From: Verrucomicrobiaceae bacterium
Lineage (GTDB): Bacteria > Verrucomicrobiota > Verrucomicrobiia > Verrucomicrobiales > Verrucomicrobiaceae
Direction: 5' to 3'
Assembly (NCBI GenBank): GCA_019694165.1
Contig: JAIBCL010000008.1
Coordinates: forward strand, 186,001-250,000
DNA: 64,000 nucleotides
The notes under the pieces were generated by a model that was not told the origin of the DNA, did no database searches, and saw only the letters and a list, made by a program, of their open reading frames with translations. Positions 53,277 to 61,990 of the stretch are shown here, piece after piece (the first letter of the stretch is position 1; each line of letters begins with the position of its first letter). Made by a program: the position numbers and the translations under genes.

Positions 53277-54308
53277 ATGAAAGCCATCCTCATCCTCCTC
53301 GCCGCCATCTCTGTTGCCGCCGCCGCGCAGGCGCAGGCACCCAAACCCGCGCAAACACCCGCCGCCAAGCCTCGGCGCGCGCCTTTGCCCGATGATGTGG
53401 AGAAGCGCACCGTGAGCATCTGGAGCGATGCCACGCGCATGGCGGCGCATTTGTATTTGCCGAAAAATCGCAAGCCCGAGGACAAGCTGCCCGCCGTCGT
53501 GCTCTGCGCGGGCACGGGCGGCACGAAGGAAAGCACGGGCACGCGCCTCGGTCCCATCCTCGCGCAGCATGGCTACATCGCGCTGGCGTTCGATTATCGC
53601 GGCTGGGGCGAGAGCGACAGCCGGCTCATGTCGGTCGAGCCGCAGTCGAAACGCGGCGAGTCGCAGGAGATGACCATCAAGGTGCGGACGCTTCGCGGGC
53701 AGATGGACTATGCGGAGCAGACCGAGGACATCCGCGCTGCCGTCAGCTATATCGTCGGCGAGCCCGGCGTGGATCCCGAGCGCGTCGCGCTGTGGGGGAC
53801 GAGCTACGGCGGCGGACTCGTCGTGTGGGCCACGGGCAATGATCCGCGCGTGAAGTGCCTCGCCGCGCAAGTCCCCGGCATGGGCGGCGGCCCTGGGCCT
53901 GCCGCGCAGAAAGCCGCCTACGACCTCGCGACGAAACAAGCGCGCGGCGAGACCGAGCCCGCACCAGTGGAAACCGGCAAGCTCACCGGCCTGCTCGCGC
54001 GCTACACGACCATGCGGCGCAATCCCGTGAAAAGCCTCGGCTACAACGCCCTCGAAGCTGCGGCGAAGATCACCGCGCCATCGCTCTTCGTCGTCGCGGA
54101 GAAAGAAGAATTTGGCGGCAACCCAGCCGTCGAGACCGCTCACAAGGATTTGGTGAAGCGCGGCGTGCCGTCGGAAATCCACGTCCTCAAGGGTGCCACG
54201 CACTACAGCGTCTATGCCGAGGCATTCGACGAAGCCACACGCGTGGAGATCGAGTGGTTCGACAAGCATCTCAAGCCACTGCGCGGAGAGGCACCGTCGC
54301 AGAAGTAA
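53277..54308 (+). CDS. Secreted alpha/beta-hydrolase (dienelactone hydrolase/acyl-peptidase-like)
   Basis: Exported serine hydrolase of 343 residues. A signal peptide (1-20) and a Pro/Ala/Gln-rich linker precede the alpha/beta fold. Strand and oxyanion segments are PAVVLCAGTGGTKEST and ALAFDYRGWGESDSR. The nucleophile elbow GTSYGGGLV (Ser near 184) is clear. The acid probably lies in LFVVAEKEEFGG and the histidine in KGATHYSVYAEA. A domain insert lies around 218-260. Fold members include prolyl peptidases, acetyl-xylan esterases and dienelactone hydrolases, so the substrate is unsettled. Start at MKAILILL. Divergent from the toxin-antitoxin unit. Confidence 0.82.
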   Translation: MKAILILLAAISVAAAAQAQAPKPAQTPAAKPRRAPLPDDVEKRTVSIWSDATRMAAHLYLPKNRKPEDKLPAVVLCAGTGGTKESTGTRLGPILAQHGYIALAFDYRGWGESDSRLMSVEPQSKRGESQEMTIKVRTLRGQMDYAEQTEDIRAAVSYIVGEPGVDPERVALWGTSYGGGLVVWATGNDPRVKCLAAQVPGMGGGPGPAAQKAAYDLATKQARGETEPAPVETGKLTGLLARYTTMRRNPVKSLGYNALEAAAKITAPSLFVVAEKEEFGGNPAVETAHKDLVKRGVPSEIHVLKGATHYSVYAEAFDEATRVEIEWFDKHLKPLRGEAPSQK

Positions 54309-54374
54309 GTATCTCCAAAACCCCAATGTAAGAGCATCCTCTCCTTCATCACGCTCGCTTTTGGCCCGTGGCCT

Positions 54375-54439
54375 ATTCTCCTGTCCTCATTCTCCTGTCA
54401 TTCCAATGCATCGTGACAAGAGAATGAGGGCAGGAGAAT
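54375..54439. repeat. 20-base inverted repeat between convergent genes
   Basis: ATTCTCCTGTCCTCATTCTC (54375-54394) and GAGAATGAGGGCAGGAGAAT (54420-54439) are inverted copies with one mismatch, separated by 25 bases. The site lies between the hydrolase stop and the sialate esterase stop. It could be a bidirectional terminator, but there is no clear T tract. It also contains a short direct repetition of TCATTCTCCTGTCATTC-type bases, so it may belong to a dispersed repeat family. Confidence 0.7.
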
Positions 54440-54465
54440 GATTCTTCATTAGGCTCGGGCTACGC

Positions 54466-56025
54466 CTATTTCGCTGGTGCAGCAGGAGCCACCACGGGCA
54501 TCACTGCGTCCGTCCACTTGTCGGTGCGGAAGGGTGAGGAGGGCAGGCCGTCGGTGCTGGAGAGATTCGGCTCGGCGAGTTCATTCCAGCCGAGGCGGAC
54601 GGCCTCCGGTTTGTCCACGCCTGCGGCGGTGACGATCACGGTGCTGCCGGCGATCTCGGCTTTGGCTTCGACGAACTTCTTGTCCGCGCCCGCGATGGTG
54701 AACCAACTCAAGGGTTTGCCATCTCGTGACTTGAGGCCGTTCGTTGCATTCTTGAAGGAAACGATGGCCTTGTTGCCTTCGACCTTGAGTGAATCAAACA
54801 GCGGGCTCGCATAGATGCCGGACTCCTTGTTGTAAGTCTTCGCCAGCGCCCAGATCGCGAGACGATGTCCGACGGTTTGTTTGTCTGGCGGATGAATGTT
54901 GGCCACGGTCGCGACGTCGGTGGTCACGGCCATGCCAGTGTTTGGCAACGAGAGCGTCGCGGTCTGCGACTCCCAGAGCGCGGGCAGTGCCTCGGGTCTG
55001 CCGTAGCGATACGGCGCGAGCTGGACCCAGTAGAATGAGAAGTCGCCTTCCTGCCACACCGTGCGCCAGCCGTTGATGAGTGCCTTCATCTTCTCGTGAT
55101 ACATCATGCCTTCGCCGTTGTTCGCCTCGCCCTGATACCACAGCGCGCCGCGGATGCCGTAAGGAACCAAGGGGTTCACCATCGCGTTGAACATCGCCAT
55201 CGGTGAGCCTCGCGAGGCTTCCATCAGAGGCTTGCCATCCGGGCCGAGCTTCGGCTGCGCCTTCATCTTCGGGCGACCGTTTTCGATCACGGGCTTTCCA
55301 TCAGCGCCGAGCACGGGAATCTGGTCCACCACGGGCGTCATCGCGGGCAACGTGGCGAGCTTGTCGGTGATGCTTTCCTTCAAAGCGGGCACGGATTGAA
55401 AACCCGCAGGCGGTGTCCACGGCTCGATGCGCGTGCCGCCCCAGTTGCAACCGATCAGGCCCACCGGCACATCAAGCGCCTTCTCGATCTCGCGGCCAAA
55501 GAAGAAGCCCACAGCGGTGAAGCTGCCGACGGTCTGCGGAGTCGTCGCTTGCCAGCCGCCTGTTGTTTTGACTTCGGTCTCCGGCGTCTTCGAGGTCACA
55601 TGCGGAATCTTGAAGTGACGGATGCGCGGGTTGTTCGCGTTCTTGATTTCGTTCTGCGCATTCGTCGAGGAGGCGACGGTCCACTCCATGTTCGACTGGC
55701 CGGAGCACATCCATACCTCGCCCACGAGCACATCGCTGATCTTCGTTTCCTGCGCGCCGGCTTTCACCACGAGATCGCTGCCCGTGCTGTTCGCCTTCAG
55801 CGGCGCAAGCTTCACCGTCCACTTGCCATCCGCACCTGCCGTGGCGGTTTGCGATTGTCCGGCAAAAGACACTGACACCGACGCGCCCGGCTCCGCCCAA
55901 CCCCACACGGGCAGGTTGATGTCGCGTTGCAGCACCGCGTGATCGGCGAAGATGCCCGCGAGCTTGAGATCAGCCGCGTGCAATGAAGGAAGAACCAGGA
56001 GGATGGAAAGGAGAGCGTGTTTCAT
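54466..56025 (-). CDS. Sialate O-acetylesterase (SGNH family), secreted
   Basis: Exported esterase of 519 residues. A signal peptide (1-17) is followed by an Ig-like N-terminal domain (about 30-90, NLPVWGWAEPGASVSVSF). The SGNH hydrolase domain then opens with the catalytic GQSNMEW near residue 108 and continues with GLIGCNWGGTRIEPW and LWYQGEANNGEG. The catalytic Asp/His lie in the later MAVTTDVATVANIHPPDKQTVGHRLAI segment. A C-terminal beta domain and a short Pro/Ala tail end the protein. The family removes O-acetyl groups from sialic acids, and some members act on acetylated plant xylan. The presence of GQSN and WYQGEAN makes the assignment robust. Confidence 0.92.
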   Translation of the reverse strand: MKHALLSILLVLPSLHAADLKLAGIFADHAVLQRDINLPVWGWAEPGASVSVSFAGQSQTATAGADGKWTVKLAPLKANSTGSDLVVKAGAQETKISDVLVGEVWMCSGQSNMEWTVASSTNAQNEIKNANNPRIRHFKIPHVTSKTPETEVKTTGGWQATTPQTVGSFTAVGFFFGREIEKALDVPVGLIGCNWGGTRIEPWTPPAGFQSVPALKESITDKLATLPAMTPVVDQIPVLGADGKPVIENGRPKMKAQPKLGPDGKPLMEASRGSPMAMFNAMVNPLVPYGIRGALWYQGEANNGEGMMYHEKMKALINGWRTVWQEGDFSFYWVQLAPYRYGRPEALPALWESQTATLSLPNTGMAVTTDVATVANIHPPDKQTVGHRLAIWALAKTYNKESGIYASPLFDSLKVEGNKAIVSFKNATNGLKSRDGKPLSWFTIAGADKKFVEAKAEIAGSTVIVTAAGVDKPEAVRLGWNELAEPNLSSTDGLPSSPFRTDKWTDAVMPVVAPAAPAK

Positions 56026-56478
56026 GGACCAGATGCTAAACGCACGTTCGGCGGCAGTTTCGCAAGATGAAATCAGCGTTCGCTTCGCAGACGGGACTGC
56101 AAGAACAAGACAGACCCGAGAAGAAATGACGAAGCGCCGAATGCCCTATAACATCCCGCGACCCACCGAGTGGACTTGCGACGCGCATCCCACCTTTGGA
56201 CTCCTGGGAACTAATTCGTCATTGGGTTTCTGGTCATTCGTCATCTGCCATGCTGGTCACGCTGCCGACGATCCGCGAGCATTGACTCCTGCCAACGATT
56301 TCATCATCACCTTTCCGGACCTGCCCCCACCCTCCACGCCCTCTCCACCAAGCAGGACGCGCCCCAAGGCAACGATGACCATCGACCTGCCGAGGAATCT
56401 TGCCGCGAACCTGATTCAGCATCGAACCGCGATGGCGGAGTGAAAGGTCGTCCTGCGTGCGAAGGTTTACTGCGCAAC
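56026..56478. other. Divergent intergenic region of about 450 bases
   Basis: Gap between the sialate esterase (minus) and DUF3604 (plus) genes. ATTCGTCAT occurs twice (56214-56222 and 56236-56244). I see no gene with domain content, no terminator and no clear promoter; the open frame across it has no signal or conserved motif. Confidence 0.5.
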
Positions 56479-59157
56479 ATGATCAGATCCCTCGCCCTCA
56501 TCTTGGTGTTCGCATCCGCGGCGTTGTCACAGGAACTCACCCCCAAGCCGCTCATCCTTCGCGAAGAAGGCGTGCAGTCGGACTTCCCTGCCCTGACGGT
56601 CGATGCGCAGGGCACGCCTTGGGTTTCTTACGTCGCGTGGGATACGAAGCAGGACACGCTGCGGATCGCGAAGGCTTCGGGAGATTCGCTCACGCATGCC
56701 ATCACGCTCAGCTCGCCAGGCATCATCCATCAGCCGGCGCTCGCGGTGGACGGCAGCGGGGCCCTGATGGTCGTGTGGTCGCAGGTGAACGACAAGGACT
56801 TGATGGACCTCAAGGCCCAGCGCGTGCGCGATGGCAAACCCGATGGCGACGTGATGACACTCGCAGCGTCCGACCGAGGCGGCAACGCGTTTGCAAGAGC
56901 GGCGACTGATCGCGCCGGGCGCGTCTGGGTGGCGTGGCAGGGAATGCGCGGCGGATTGAGCGATGTGTTTTGCCGCGTGTTCGACCCTGCGAAGAACGAA
57001 TGGTCGAAAGAGGTGCAGGTGACCGCTGATTCAGCGGGTGATTGGGAACCGTGCGCGGCTTTTGACGACAAGGACGGCGCGTGGATTTGCTACGACAGCT
57101 CGCGTGGCAACGAATTCAACATCTATGCCACGCGCGTCGGACTCGATGGTGTGGTCGGCGAGACGAAGGAGGTGATCAAGACGGATCGCTATGAAGGCCG
57201 CGTGAGCGCGATCGGCTCGGCGGATGGCAAGGGCATCTGGATCGCGTGCGAGCGAGGCCGCATGAAGTGGGGCCTCGACATCCGCGCGCACGGTCATCTC
57301 GACGGGCTGAATGCACAGAAGGACATGGTGCTCGCTTACTGGAACCTCGCGTCGGGCAAGGTCGAGGAAGCACCGAACATCCAGATGCTCCTCGAAGAGT
57401 TGCCCGGGCCGAATCCAATGCCCGCGCGGACCAATGCAAACTCGAATGCCAAAGCGAAAGCCAGGGCCAATCAGAATCCGAACGCAAAGGCCAAAGGCAA
57501 GGCCAATGCCGCGGCAGCGAACACGACGAAAGCTGCTGTTGCCCAGCCACCAAAGCCCACCGAAGCGCAGAAGACTGCGAATCAAAAAAAGATCGCTCAG
57601 AACGCACAGGACCGCGCCACCAACCTCCCGCAGGTGGGCCTCGACGGTGAGGGCCGACCGTGGATCGCCGTCCGCTACTATCGGAACTACACATGGCGCA
57701 TCGCGCTCGCGCGCTACGATCTCGCGACGCAGCAGTGGACGAAGCCGTGGGCCGTGCCGGGCAGTGTTTACACGGAGGATCGCCAGAGCCGGTGGGCTCT
57801 GGGCAAGGATGGCGCGCTCTGGTTTGCCTGGCCCACTGACCAGCGCATCAGCAAACTGCATCAGACCAGCGAAATTCACCTCGCGAAGCTCGACACCGCC
57901 GCCGCTCCCGCGCTGGTGAAGGCACCGGACGCAAAGCCCTTCGTGCCGCCGCCGGCTTACATCAATCCCGAGACGCCCGAGCGCCCGAGCGATGAGCGCC
58001 ACTCGATCACGAACAACGGAGTCACCTATTACCTCTACTGGGGCGACTACCACCGGCACACCGACATCTCGAACTGCGTCACGGCGAATGACGGCTGCGT
58101 GCTGGAGCAGTTCCGCTACGCGTGGGACATGGGCAAGCTCGACACGCTCGGCACCAGCGACCACACCGACATCGCAAAGATTTATCACCCCTACGAATGG
58201 TGGTTGAACCAGAAGATGGTGGATGTCTTCTACTCGCCCGGCTTCTTCATGAGCATGTATGCCTACGAGCGCGAGCAGGTGTGGCCGAACGGCCACCGCA
58301 ACGTGATCTTCGCCCAGCGCGGCGGCCCCATCGTTTACATCCAGCGCGAGAACTACATGAAGTCGCCCTGGCAGAATGTGTTTCCGGTCAAGCAAGACGG
58401 CCCGAAGGAAATCGCGCCGCAGGAATTGTGGGACGTGCTCAATCGCTACGGCAAACCGGTCACAGACATCAGCCACACCGGTGCCACCAGCATGGGCACG
58501 GACTGGAACACCTTCAAAAGCATCGACCACCGCGTGGAAAACCTGATCGAGATTTATCAAGGCGCGCGCGTCAGCTACGAGGGACTCAACGCACCACAGC
58601 CAACGGTCGGCCTTCGCACGGGCGAGACCTACAATCACTCATCCACCGTCCTCGGCACGCCGGTCGTCGGCCAGCCGATTCGCAGCTTCACCGAGAAGAA
58701 CAACGGCCTGTATCAAAATGCCCTCTCGCTCGGCCACAAGCTCGGCGTGTGGGCGGACAGCGATCACATCAGCACGCACACCAGCTACGGCGGCGTGTAC
58801 GTGAAGGACTTCACGCGCCAGGGCATCATCGAGGGCCTCAACGCGCGACGCACCATCGCGGCCACGGACAAGGTCTTCGTCGATTTCACATGCAGCGGTC
58901 ATCTCATGGGCACCGAGATCGAAGTTACCGGAAAGCCCGCGCTGGAATTCAAAGTCGATGGCACCGCCGACGTCACGCGCGTGACGCTCGTGCGCAACGA
59001 ACAGAACTACAAGATGTGGGAGCCAAAGTCCCGCCGCGTCGCCGAATCCTTCACGGACGAAGCCCCGAACACCGGCGAAAACCGCTACTACCTGCGCGTG
59101 GAGCAGGCGGACGGAAACATGGCGTGGAGTTCGCCGGTGTGGGTGCAGGTGAAGTGA
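56479..59157 (+). CDS. Secreted DUF3604 protein with beta-propeller N-terminus
   Basis: Exported protein of 892 residues. A signal peptide (1-18) is followed by a propeller-like N-terminal region (about 20-300, repeated VDAQGTPWVSYVAWD, TDRAGRVWVAWQG and FDDKDGAWICYDSSRG blades). A low-complexity Ala/Asn/Lys/Gln linker (about 315-385) separates it from a second set (LDGEGRPWIAVRYY). The DUF3604 domain from about 510 begins YYLYWGDYHRHTDISNC. The D-H-x-H motif, LDTLGTSDHTD, DISHTGATSMGTDW and GVWADSDHISTH point to a PHP-like metal-binding fold. Its biochemical role is not established. Start at the signal peptide. The next gene (sugar isomerase) follows 55 bases later on the same strand. Confidence 0.85.
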   Translation: MIRSLALILVFASAALSQELTPKPLILREEGVQSDFPALTVDAQGTPWVSYVAWDTKQDTLRIAKASGDSLTHAITLSSPGIIHQPALAVDGSGALMVVWSQVNDKDLMDLKAQRVRDGKPDGDVMTLAASDRGGNAFARAATDRAGRVWVAWQGMRGGLSDVFCRVFDPAKNEWSKEVQVTADSAGDWEPCAAFDDKDGAWICYDSSRGNEFNIYATRVGLDGVVGETKEVIKTDRYEGRVSAIGSADGKGIWIACERGRMKWGLDIRAHGHLDGLNAQKDMVLAYWNLASGKVEEAPNIQMLLEELPGPNPMPARTNANSNAKAKARANQNPNAKAKGKANAAAANTTKAAVAQPPKPTEAQKTANQKKIAQNAQDRATNLPQVGLDGEGRPWIAVRYYRNYTWRIALARYDLATQQWTKPWAVPGSVYTEDRQSRWALGKDGALWFAWPTDQRISKLHQTSEIHLAKLDTAAAPALVKAPDAKPFVPPPAYINPETPERPSDERHSITNNGVTYYLYWGDYHRHTDISNCVTANDGCVLEQFRYAWDMGKLDTLGTSDHTDIAKIYHPYEWWLNQKMVDVFYSPGFFMSMYAYEREQVWPNGHRNVIFAQRGGPIVYIQRENYMKSPWQNVFPVKQDGPKEIAPQELWDVLNRYGKPVTDISHTGATSMGTDWNTFKSIDHRVENLIEIYQGARVSYEGLNAPQPTVGLRTGETYNHSSTVLGTPVVGQPIRSFTEKNNGLYQNALSLGHKLGVWADSDHISTHTSYGGVYVKDFTRQGIIEGLNARRTIAATDKVFVDFTCSGHLMGTEIEVTGKPALEFKVDGTADVTRVTLVRNEQNYKMWEPKSRRVAESFTDEAPNTGENRYYLRVEQADGNMAWSSPVWVQVK

Positions 59158-59212
59158 ACGCCGCGAAAGAATGAAATGGCGCGGCACAACGGGAGGCGAC
59201 AGATTCTTCCAA

Positions 59213-60067
59213 ATGAAAAGACGTGATTTCGTTTTCAACGCCGCCGGCGCAGCCCTCGTGGCTGCCGATGCCGCCGCAGCGCCCCGGCCGTCGAAGGTCA
59301 AGTTCGGCGCGTGCGACTGGACGCTGAAACTCGCCGCTGATCCCGCATCGCTCGATCTGGCAAAGCGCATCGGCCTCGACGGCGTGCAGGTGGAGTACGG
59401 CACCGAGCCGATGAAAAACGGAAGGCTGCCATTGTTCGACGAAAAGCTGCAGGACCAGTTCCTGGAGAAATCGGAGGCGCTCGGCATCGCCATTCCATCG
59501 CTGGCGATGGGGATTCTGAACAAGGTCGGGCTGAAGAACGACGCAGCCGCCGACGTGTGGGTGATGGAAAGCGTGAGCGTGGCGAAGCGGATGAAGGCCC
59601 GCGTGGTGCTGCTGGCCTTCTTCGGCAACGGAGACCTGCGCAACGACGAGGCAGGTGTCCAAAGCGTCATCGAGAAACTGCGGAGGTTGGCGCCGCGTGC
59701 ATCCGCGGCCGGCGTGACCTACGGCGTGGAGTCGTGGCTGAAGGTTGCGGAGTTGGAGCGCATCCTCGATGCGGTGAACTCTCCCGCAATCAAGGCCTAC
59801 TACGACGTGGGCAACATGGACAAGGAGGGAGAGGACATCTCCGCTGCCATCCGCCGCCTCGGGCGCGAGCGCATCTGTGAATTTCACGCGAAGGACTACA
59901 CCGACCTCTACGGCAAAGGCAGCATCGACTTCGCCAAGGTGCGCGACGCGATGAATGCCATCGACTACTCCGGCTGGATGCACATCGAAGGCACCAAGCT
60001 GCCCAACGGCATCGAGAAGGACGTGCGCCACGACTTGGAGCACTTGCGCGGGGTGTTCGCGAAGTAG
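59213..60067 (+). CDS. Tat-exported sugar phosphate isomerase/epimerase-like protein
   Basis: TIM-barrel protein of 284 residues of the xylose-isomerase-like/AP endonuclease 2 superfamily. The twin-arginine signal MKRRDFVFNAAGAALVAAD targets it to the periplasm. Barrel motifs include KFGACDWTLK near 31, GLDGVQVEYGT near 58, VTYGVESW near 171, YYDVGNMDKEG near 197 and ICEFHAKDYTDLYG near 221, where metal ligands Glu, Asp, His and Glu are expected. Family members interconvert ketoses or act in glycoside oxidation pathways. It follows the DUF3604 gene on the plus strand. The start was set at the RR-signal Met, as the longer frame lacks a signal. Confidence 0.85.
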   Translation: MKRRDFVFNAAGAALVAADAAAAPRPSKVKFGACDWTLKLAADPASLDLAKRIGLDGVQVEYGTEPMKNGRLPLFDEKLQDQFLEKSEALGIAIPSLAMGILNKVGLKNDAAADVWVMESVSVAKRMKARVVLLAFFGNGDLRNDEAGVQSVIEKLRRLAPRASAAGVTYGVESWLKVAELERILDAVNSPAIKAYYDVGNMDKEGEDISAAIRRLGRERICEFHAKDYTDLYGKGSIDFAKVRDAMNAIDYSGWMHIEGTKLPNGIEKDVRHDLEHLRGVFAK

Positions 60068-60073
60068 CAGCTG

Positions 60074-60463
60074 TCACTTGAAGACGGCCGGCAGCAGATC
60101 GGCGACAGTCATGGCCACCAGTTCGCCGTTTTGCAGAAACCAAACGGCGGTTTCCGGCGTGGCAAATTCCGCGATGACCTGGCGGCACGCGCCGCAAGGG
60201 GGAAATTCGTGGCCGATGCACACGACCGTAAGCGTGGCAATCTTCATCGCCGCGCCTTCCTGCGCGACGGCATGGAAGACCGCGTTCCGCTCGGCGCAAA
60301 TGGTGAGGCCATAGCTGGCGTTCTCGACGTTGCAACCCGTGAAGACGCCGCCTGCCATCGTGCGCAGTGCACAGCCTACGCGGAAGCTCGAATACGGCGA
60401 ATAGGCACGCGCCGCCGCCTCGTGCGCGAGGGACAGGAGATCGGTCGCAGGCTCGATGTTCAT
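60074..60463 (-). CDS. cdd: Cytidine deaminase
   Basis: Zinc-dependent tetrameric-type enzyme of 129 residues that deaminates cytidine and deoxycytidine. The first metal ligand and proton shuttle are in GLTICAERNAVFHAV (CxE, Cys as zinc ligand). The second zinc pair is in PPCGACRQVIAEF. The substrate-contacting FTGCNVENASYG precedes them. The size is typical of the small Bacillus-type Cdd. The start was set at MNIEPATDLL; the longer frame runs through the end of the DUF1080 gene. It lies 14 bases after the DUF1080 gene on the same strand and converges on the isomerase gene with six bases between stops. Confidence 0.93.
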   Translation of the reverse strand: MNIEPATDLLSLAHEAAARAYSPYSSFRVGCALRTMAGGVFTGCNVENASYGLTICAERNAVFHAVAQEGAAMKIATLTVVCIGHEFPPCGACRQVIAEFATPETAVWFLQNGELVAMTVADLLPAVFK

Positions 60464-60477
60464 CCCGGAACGGAGGC

Positions 60478-61182
60478 TCACTTCGTCTCCCTGAACTTCA
60501 CATCCTTCCAGCGCACCGAGAAGGGTCCCGTGCCTTTCTTGATGCCATGGACTTGGAAGCCGATGAAGCCTTTGGCATCGCCTGGCTGGGTGAAGTCGGC
60601 GGTTGGCACGCTGTTGATCCAGCTCCGGTAGTGGTCGCCCTTGACCACGATGCGGTAGTGATTCCATTCACCCTTCTTGAACGCGGCCTTCGCGGCGTCA
60701 GTGCGCACGGCTTCGGTCTTTGTCAGGATGCTCCACCAAGTGCCGCGACGCGCCTCATCGTAGAAATCGCCGGCAGTGCCGTTGACGGCGATCTCGCACT
60801 GCGGGCCGAAGAGCCGGCCGTCAGGGAGCGGCTTGCCGCCCTTGCTGCCCTCGGGAGCGGGATCACCTTCCTTGGCGAGGTGGCTGCGCACCTGCACACC
60901 GGAATTCAACTCGTCATCGACCTTTACGTCGAATTCGAGTTCGAAGTCCTTGAATGGTCCTTTGACGAGGAAGCTGTTCGGGCTGCCGTCCGTCGTGGTG
61001 CCCACGAGCACACCATTCTCGACTTTGTAGGAGGCGGTGCCGCTGACGACTTTGGCATCGCCAAGCCCATCTTTGAACCAGTGCTGCCAGCCGTCTTCGG
61101 CACGGAGGGAAAACGAGAGGCCCGGTATCAGGGCAGCAGACAAGCAGACAGCAGCGAGCGAAGGTAAGTGAGCAAATTTCAT
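60478..61182 (-). CDS. Second secreted 3-keto-disaccharide hydrolase (DUF1080)
   Basis: Exported DUF1080 protein of 234 residues. A signal peptide (about 1-28, ending SLRA) is followed by a jelly-roll domain: GWQHWFKDGLGDAKV, DFELEFDVKVDDELNSGVQV near 80, PQCEIAVNGTAGDFYDEARRGTWW near 125, and VRWKDVKFRETK at the end. The region between 95 and 125 has a Gly/Pro/Lys-rich insertion. It shares layout with the protein at 44206-44874 but is clearly diverged, so it is an older paralogue. The start at 61182 begins the signal. It is cotranscribed with cdd, an unexpected pairing, and divergent from the small gene at 61359. Confidence 0.87.
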   Translation of the reverse strand: MKFAHLPSLAAVCLSAALIPGLSFSLRAEDGWQHWFKDGLGDAKVVSGTASYKVENGVLVGTTTDGSPNSFLVKGPFKDFELEFDVKVDDELNSGVQVRSHLAKEGDPAPEGSKGGKPLPDGRLFGPQCEIAVNGTAGDFYDEARRGTWWSILTKTEAVRTDAAKAAFKKGEWNHYRIVVKGDHYRSWINSVPTADFTQPGDAKGFIGFQVHGIKKGTGPFSVRWKDVKFRETK

Positions 61183-61303
61183 GACACGAGAACAACGACC
61201 TAGGTCGCGGCGTCCTTCCTTTTGAATTTTCACACCGAGTGAACCAAGTGGATTTTGGATCGGGTTTTTACGGCAAAAAAACCCGAATGAAATCGAGATC
61301 AAT

Positions 61304-61333
61304 CTTGACCACTAAAGTCAAGGCTGATAAAAA
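61304..61333 (+). promoter_or_regulatory. Candidate sigma-70 promoter and operator for the small protein gene
   Basis: TTGACC (61305-61310) and TAAAAA (61328-61333) are 17 bases apart, 25 bases before the small protein's ATG. The same stretch holds an inverted repeat CTTGAC (61304-61309) / GTCAAG (61317-61322), a possible operator. A nearby hairpin TCGGGTTTTT / AAAAACCCGA (61260-61286) may end transcription or separate the two divergent units. Confidence 0.4.
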
Positions 61334-61358
61334 CAGGATTATTATTCGGTTTTAATCG

Positions 61359-61583
61359 ATGGCCCGCCCAACCAACACCCTCGAATCGCTGAGCCTGACC
61401 ATAGCGATCACGCCGCAGATGAAGGTGTATCTCGAGGATCTCGTGATCAAAGGCACGTACGGTGCCAGCCCCGCCGAGGCGGCGAGGATGACGTTGAGCC
61501 GGGCAATCGATGACATGCTCGACAGGGGTAGCCTTGAGCGACGGAAATTCCACCTCCAAGGCAATCAAATCGTGCAGCCTTAA
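61359..61583 (+). CDS. Small RHH-like protein of unknown function
   Basis: Protein of 74 residues. A short strand (LSLTIAITPQMKVYLEDLVI) is followed by helices (SPAEAARMTLSRAIDDMLDRG), the size and order of a ribbon-helix-helix DNA-binding protein. The short tail is basic. Good start context, AT-rich upstream region with a candidate promoter, and no overlap with other genes all support coding. No partner toxin is next to it, so it is not clearly an antitoxin. Function is unknown. Confidence 0.6.
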   Translation: MARPTNTLESLSLTIAITPQMKVYLEDLVIKGTYGASPAEAARMTLSRAIDDMLDRGSLERRKFHLQGNQIVQP

Positions 61584-61640
61584 CGACAGCTCTTCCCCGT
61601 CCCATCCCCACCAACCCGACCACACTCCCCGCTCTCACCC

Positions 61641-61853
61641 ATGCCCTCGCTCCTCCTCGACGCCGACCCCGACACCGCCGTATTCACCACCCTCGTGGAC
61701 GCCAGCCTGACCGACGATGATTCCAGCCACACCGGCGGCTGGAGTTCGGAAACGCGGCTGCATGTGCTGGCCTGTGAAATCGTGCGATACATGCCCGACC
61801 TCGCCGGCCGCCTGGCCTCATCGGGCCGCTCGCGTTTTCTGGCCGCTTGCTGA
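61641..61853 (+). CDS. Possible small protein, uncertain
   Basis: A 70-residue frame (MPSLLLDADPDTAVFTTLVD onward) in the gap between the small RHH-like gene and the export lipoprotein gene. It has an ATG but no recognisable domain and no strong ribosome binding site. The composition is that of GC-rich random frames as much as a protein. Included only to account for the 400-base gap; it could equally be non-coding. Confidence 0.25.
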   Translation: MPSLLLDADPDTAVFTTLVDASLTDDDSSHTGGWSSETRLHVLACEIVRYMPDLAGRLASSGRSRFLAAC

Positions 61854-61990
61854 TTCCAGTCCTGCGGGATGCAGACGCTTCCGCTGTCCGCCCAGGCATC
61901 CGTCTCGGCACCAGCCCGCAAACGTCGTTGCACTTGTGCACGGCGGACATCCATCCCATGATGCGCGCTGATTTTTCCGTTCAGCGCCAG

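Noticed and set aside
55952-56443. Plus-strand frame before the DUF3604 gene
   Set aside because: Overlaps the sialate esterase start, has no signal or domain, and composition is non-coding.
57031-58638. 535-codon minus-strand frame opposite the DUF3604 gene
   Set aside because: Val/Arg/His-rich shadow without motifs; the plus strand carries a signal peptide and PHP-like motifs.
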